Below, piece after piece: positions 13,695 through 16,893 of a stretch of 16,893 nt of DNA. Every line of letters begins with the position of its first letter. The first letter of the stretch is position 1. A model generated the notes under the pieces. The model saw nothing but the letters and a program-made list of their open reading frames with translations, searched no databases and was not told where the DNA came from. The position numbers and the translations under genes were made by a program. Source of the stretch: Alphaproteobacteria bacterium (GTDB taxonomy: Bacteria; Pseudomonadota; Alphaproteobacteria; UBA2136; UBA6156); contig JAIXXE010000060.1 in assembly GCA_027490875.1 (NCBI GenBank), positions 1 to 16,893 of the forward strand. Direction: 5' to 3'.

Positions 13695-16277
13695 TGCGGG
13701 CGGCGGCAGCAGCTCCATAAAATCCATACGGCGGTTGTACTCGTCGCGCTCGGAACGGCTGCGGGTAACATCGCGGCGCACCTGCGCCACCTGACTGTCA
13801 AGCTCGTTCAGGCCATTCAACGCGGTGGTCAGCGGCTCGAGCATTCCCCCTTGTGGTGAGAGGCCAATCAGGCCGCTGCTGGCCGCTACGGCGTTGATGT
13901 CGTCGGCCAAACGTGGGAGTTGACTCCAGGCAGCCTGATAACGATTTTTTAGCGCGACAAGCTCTTCATTCTTGCGCTGCTGGGCCAGCGTGTAGGCCAA
14001 GCGGAAAAGGTCGAGTTGGGCTGAGGTGGTACTGACCAACGTGCTGGCCGGTACTTGGGCCAACAGGGCGCCAAACAGCTGCTCGGCTTCGGGCCAACGC
14101 TGGCCTTGCCAAGCAACGTCGGCGGCCAGTTGTTGGGCTTCCCGGTCGACGGGTGCATTGGGGCTTAACAACGGGGCCAGAGCGGTGGCGGCCAGCTGGG
14201 GGCGGTTTAAATCCAGCATCGCCTTGGCTTCGGCCAAGGCCCAACCACGACGCAGCACTTGCGTGGTGACCAACGAGCGGTTGCTGTCGAGCAGCCGCAA
14301 GGTATCTTCGGGGCGGCCCTGTTCGCGGTAGGCCACGGCCAGCAACATGGTCAGGCGGCCCTGCATCACGGGCTCGAGCGCCCTATACTTGAGTGTCTGT
14401 TCAAGGATTGGAATGGCGCGGGCAAACAGGTTGGCCCGCATCAGCATTTCGGCCACGCGCTCTTGCACCAGATCGCCGCGCTCGTCGTTCGGGAGCAGCT
14501 CGCGGAAGTCGTAGTACAGCCCTACATAGGTCAACGCGTCGTGGGTGTTCATATCCTCAATATCAAACACCCGCACCAAGGCCTGCGCCATGCGCTCGGC
14601 CAACATCGGCACTTCGGGGTTTTTTGGGAAGGCCTGTACCAAGGTCTGCCATGTTTTAAGCGCGCGTGAAGGTTGCTGGAGCCGGTCGTAAAGGTCGGCC
14701 AAAATCACTAAAATCCGTTGTTCGATATCATCGCCGCGCCAGTCTTGTTGTAAATCCTGCAAATAGGCGCGCAGTTGGGTGTCGGAAAGTTCGCGGCGAC
14801 GGTGCAGCGCTAGCACAAAATCCAGTTTGGCACGCACGGCAATGGTGGGGTCGGTGGTGTTTTCGGTAACAGCGGCGAGGTCTTCCAAACCTTCCGCAAT
14901 CGCGGGGGTACCCAGCCGCGCTAGCCCGCGCCAATACTGCATGGCTGGTGGCAGAGACTTGCCGGGGTTGGCTTGCTCCCAGCCTTCTATAACCTTAAGT
15001 GCCGCCGTATTCTGGCCGGTCATCACCAAGGCTTCCAGGTGCGCACGATGCACCAGCTGGTGCAGGTACTCGGGGTACTCGGGCAGAACATTACGCGTGG
15101 AAGGCCATTGTTCGGCAGCGGTGGCATAGTTGCCCGCTTGGGTGGCCGCCACAGCTGCCCACAGCTGCGCATGCGGGGCCAAGGCGCCCGTTTGGTCGAA
15201 GGTGTTGGCCAGCGGCACTTGCCCGCGCGCCAGCTGCGCCACCCCCATCAGCAACCGTGGCAGAGGTGCGTTTGGCAGGCCGTCGCTGCGGCGAGCCAAG
15301 GTGCCAAACACCGAAAGCGCTTCCTCCGGGCGTTGCCACGCCAAGTACATTCCGGCGAGGCCTAGGCGGGCTTCACGGTCGGCTGCGCTGCGCTCGGCCG
15401 CCTCTAGAACCGCCTTGAGGGCTTCGTTCTGGTCTTCGGTATAGTTTCGACCACGGGGTGGAATGATAATGCCAAGGCTCGACCCACGGCCAGTTTCCGT
15501 CGCAACCGTAGGAGTGGTGAAAGTGGTTGACGCGGCGGTGGCCATGGTGGGGCTGGCGGCCAGAATGGCATCGAGGATTCCTGCCAAGGGGACACTTGTG
15601 CTGACCGGTGGTATGGACGGCGAAGTCTGTGTGTCGCTGATGATCTGCAGCGGCGGCAGCGGCTGCACTTGGCCAGCAGTATAGGCCACACGCTGGGGGC
15701 GCCATGGCTGAAAAATGGATAGTGGCGGTGCCATGATTTGCGCCAAGGGTTCTTCAGCCACGTTGGGCATGGCGGTGGGGGCCAGCCCTGCGGCAGGTTC
15801 GATGGCAACCACCTGTGGCGAAAGCTCTGCTGTTGCCACAGGTGCTTTGGGCGTTGCTACCCTGGCGATAGGTTGGGCAACGCCTTGCCATGCGCTGCCA
15901 ACGCGGAGTGGTTTTTGCGTCATGCCAATCTGCCAGCGTTGGCCGGCCACTGTAACAATAGAACGTGGCAGCGTTGCACTACCCAGCTGCCAACGGTTTT
16001 GTAACAGCAGGGCGCTGCCCAAGGGCGCCGGTGCCGCCGGAAGCCCCATGTTGGCGGCTTGCGATTGCGCAATGATAACCCCATACAGGCCTGCGGGGAC
16101 TGCGACCGCCTCCGCCGTTGCCAGCGCCGCAGGAACACTGCCCTGCCCCACCACTGCCAGCTGGTTATTGCCCACGGGCCAGATGGCGCTTGGGCCTTGG
16201 CTTAGCGTGGCTTCTGCCCACGCCGCAACCGGCAGGCCCATGGCCAGCGCTAGTAATCCGTTGCGTATAAAACCCAT
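13689..16277 (-). CDS. Exported TPR-repeat protein downstream of motB
   Basis: An 862-residue protein with a Sec signal peptide (MGFIRNGLLALAMGLPVAAWA, about 1-21), so it is periplasmic or surface-facing. Residues 22-135 look like a compact beta-rich domain (repeated short hydrophobic strands, for example IVTVAGQRWQIGM). Residues 135-280 form a Pro/Ala/Thr-rich linker. From about 280 to 800 it is helical with TPR-like repeats, for example AADREARLGLAGMYLAWQRPEEALSVF near 295-321 and RILVILADLYDRLQQPSRALKTWQTL further on. The last 45 residues form a charged coiled coil (LNELDSQVAQVRRDVTRSRS). The start ATG lies 28 bases inside the motB-like gene, so the two are coupled. Inferred role: periplasmic partner of the stator, perhaps like rhizobial MotC in place though not in sequence. 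No enzymatic motif is seen. Confidence 0.8.
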   Translation of the reverse strand: MGFIRNGLLALAMGLPVAAWAEATLSQGPSAIWPVGNNQLAVVGQGSVPAALATAEAVAVPAGLYGVIIAQSQAANMGLPAAPAPLGSALLLQNRWQLGSATLPRSIVTVAGQRWQIGMTQKPLRVGSAWQGVAQPIARVATPKAPVATAELSPQVVAIEPAAGLAPTAMPNVAEEPLAQIMAPPLSIFQPWRPQRVAYTAGQVQPLPPLQIISDTQTSPSIPPVSTSVPLAGILDAILAASPTMATAASTTFTTPTVATETGRGSSLGIIIPPRGRNYTEDQNEALKAVLEAAERSAADREARLGLAGMYLAWQRPEEALSVFGTLARRSDGLPNAPLPRLLMGVAQLARGQVPLANTFDQTGALAPHAQLWAAVAATQAGNYATAAEQWPSTRNVLPEYPEYLHQLVHRAHLEALVMTGQNTAALKVIEGWEQANPGKSLPPAMQYWRGLARLGTPAIAEGLEDLAAVTENTTDPTIAVRAKLDFVLALHRRRELSDTQLRAYLQDLQQDWRGDDIEQRILVILADLYDRLQQPSRALKTWQTLVQAFPKNPEVPMLAERMAQALVRVFDIEDMNTHDALTYVGLYYDFRELLPNDERGDLVQERVAEMLMRANLFARAIPILEQTLKYRALEPVMQGRLTMLLAVAYREQGRPEDTLRLLDSNRSLVTTQVLRRGWALAEAKAMLDLNRPQLAATALAPLLSPNAPVDREAQQLAADVAWQGQRWPEAEQLFGALLAQVPASTLVSTTSAQLDLFRLAYTLAQQRKNEELVALKNRYQAAWSQLPRLADDINAVAASSGLIGLSPQGGMLEPLTTALNGLNELDSQVAQVRRDVTRSRSERDEYNRRMDFMELLPPPAL

Positions 16278-16893
16278 TCCGTTGTGAGCCCTTCGGCTGC
16301 TAGCGTGCCACCAACCACCTCGGCTGTCACCTCACCACCGCCACTCTGTGCCAATTCGGCAAGCGCCCATGCGCGGGTGGCGGCGGCCTGCCAGTCGCCA
16401 TTGGGTGGCACCACCACCCTGACTGTACGTGGGGTTTGCCAGTTGACCAAGGCGGCCCCAAGGCGGCGCCACGCGGCAGCGGCGGTTGGGTCGGAGGGGT
16501 TGGTAAGTGCAGCTGGTACGGCGTAAACCATTGCCGATTGGTCGGCGGCGGACTGGCCGCGCCAGTTGGCCCATACTGGGTCGGCGCGCAGTTTGTGTTG
16601 CTGGATTCCGGCAAGGTATTCCACGCGGCGTTCGGTGCGAACCACCGGCAGTGCCTGCCCTTGTTCGCTGGGGGTGGTGCTCACAATCGTGGTGGCGGGG
16701 GCAAAGTTGGCAGCCAAGCTGCCAACCAGCGTTTGCCAACGGGCGGTATCCACGACCAGCGTGGCATAAAACAACACAAAAAAGCAGAGCAGCAAGCTGG
16801 TGAGGTCGGCAAAGGTCAGCATCCAGGCCTGCGTAGGGGGCTGGCGCCGCGGGGATTCCCACGTGAGCAGGCTTAGCGGGGTAAGGGCGGCGC
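16250..16893 (-). CDS. motB: MotB-like flagellar stator protein, N terminus outside window
   Basis: The B subunit of the stator, which with MotA forms the ion channel driving rotation. The frame is open to the window edge. Before the first internal Met (16822) 23 more codons are visible, ending ...QPPTQAW, which joins the MotB hallmark W-MLTFADLTSLLLCFFVLFYA. This is the single membrane helix with the essential proton-binding Asp (Asp6 counted from that Met), followed by a plug-like amphipathic stretch (DTARWQTLVGSL). The rest is periplasmic. Where MotB normally has an OmpA-like peptidoglycan-binding domain, residues 117-190 keep an alpha/beta pattern (TVRVVVPP, then QAAATRAWALAELAQSGG), but the TD...N..LS..RA ligand-binding signature is missing. 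Only about 165 periplasmic residues follow the helix. The downstream TPR gene overlaps it by 28 bases. Confidence 0.82.
   Translation of the reverse strand, partial: AALTPLSLLTWESPRRQPPTQAWMLTFADLTSLLLCFFVLFYATLVVDTARWQTLVGSLAANFAPATTIVSTTPSEQGQALPVVRTERRVEYLAGIQQHKLRADPVWANWRGQSAADQSAMVYAVPAALTNPSDPTAAAAWRRLGAALVNWQTPRTVRVVVPPNGDWQAAATRAWALAELAQSGGGEVTAEVVGGTLAAEGLTTEWVLYATDY

Noticed and set aside
15715..16287. 190-codon + strand frame opposite the TPR gene N terminus
   Set aside because: An antisense shadow in GC-rich Ala/Pro coding sequence, with no ribosome site or family features.
7812..16893. Hypothesis of a non-flagellar type III secretion (injectisome) locus
   Set aside because: flgE, flgD, hook-type fliK and a MotB-like stator gene are specific to flagella; no secretin, needle or translocator gene is present.

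Overview
This window looks like a chromosomal segment of an alphaproteobacterium. The support is indirect. A class A RNase P RNA ends in the alphaproteobacterial/proteobacterial style. The flagellar genes are arranged fliK-flgD-flgE, with flgE behind a sigma-54-type promoter. A MotB-like gene is followed by a large periplasmic TPR gene, which recalls the alphaproteobacterial habit of placing extra periplasmic motility proteins after motB. I cannot name a genus. The DNA is moderately GC-rich throughout. I see no insertion sequence, prophage, CRISPR array, tRNA or island boundary.

Left part (1-6573), housekeeping and envelope genes. The window opens inside rnpB (+ strand; its 5' part lies outside) and its terminator. 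Converging on rnpB is an FkbM-type methyltransferase (-). Divergent from that is a two-gene + strand unit: an all-alpha MazG/PRA-PH-like NTP pyrophosphohydrolase and a polytopic membrane protein of unknown role. Next comes a - strand pair, class II fumarase (fumC) and an AmpD/AmiD-type amidase. The 318-base gap between fumC and an ABC exporter (+) is not empty. It holds a dyad over a plausible promoter, a 33-codon reading frame that could be leaderless, a UUCG-loop terminator starting at the base after its stop codon, and a perfect hairpin just before the exporter's ribosome-binding site.

Middle (6574-7811). A single MFS transporter (+) lies between two terminators that share the same 9-bp stem. 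The second one serves flgE on the opposite strand.

Right part (7812-16893), flagellar genes. fliK, flgD and flgE (-) encode hook-length control, hook cap and hook. Divergent from fliK is a tightly coupled + strand operon: a stand-alone FlhB C-terminal-domain protein (FlhX/YlqH type), a small unrecognised protein, fliO and fliP. Converging on fliP, with a 6-base overlap, is a - strand pair. It consists of a MotB-like stator protein (5' end outside the window) whose C-terminal domain has lost the peptidoglycan-binding signature, and an 862-residue exported TPR protein whose start overlaps the motB stop by 28 bases. Together these genes cover hook assembly, the export-gate switch and the stator. 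The less familiar parts are the unusual MotB plus its TPR partner, the 86-residue protein in the fliO operon, and the structured RNA/short frame before the ABC exporter.
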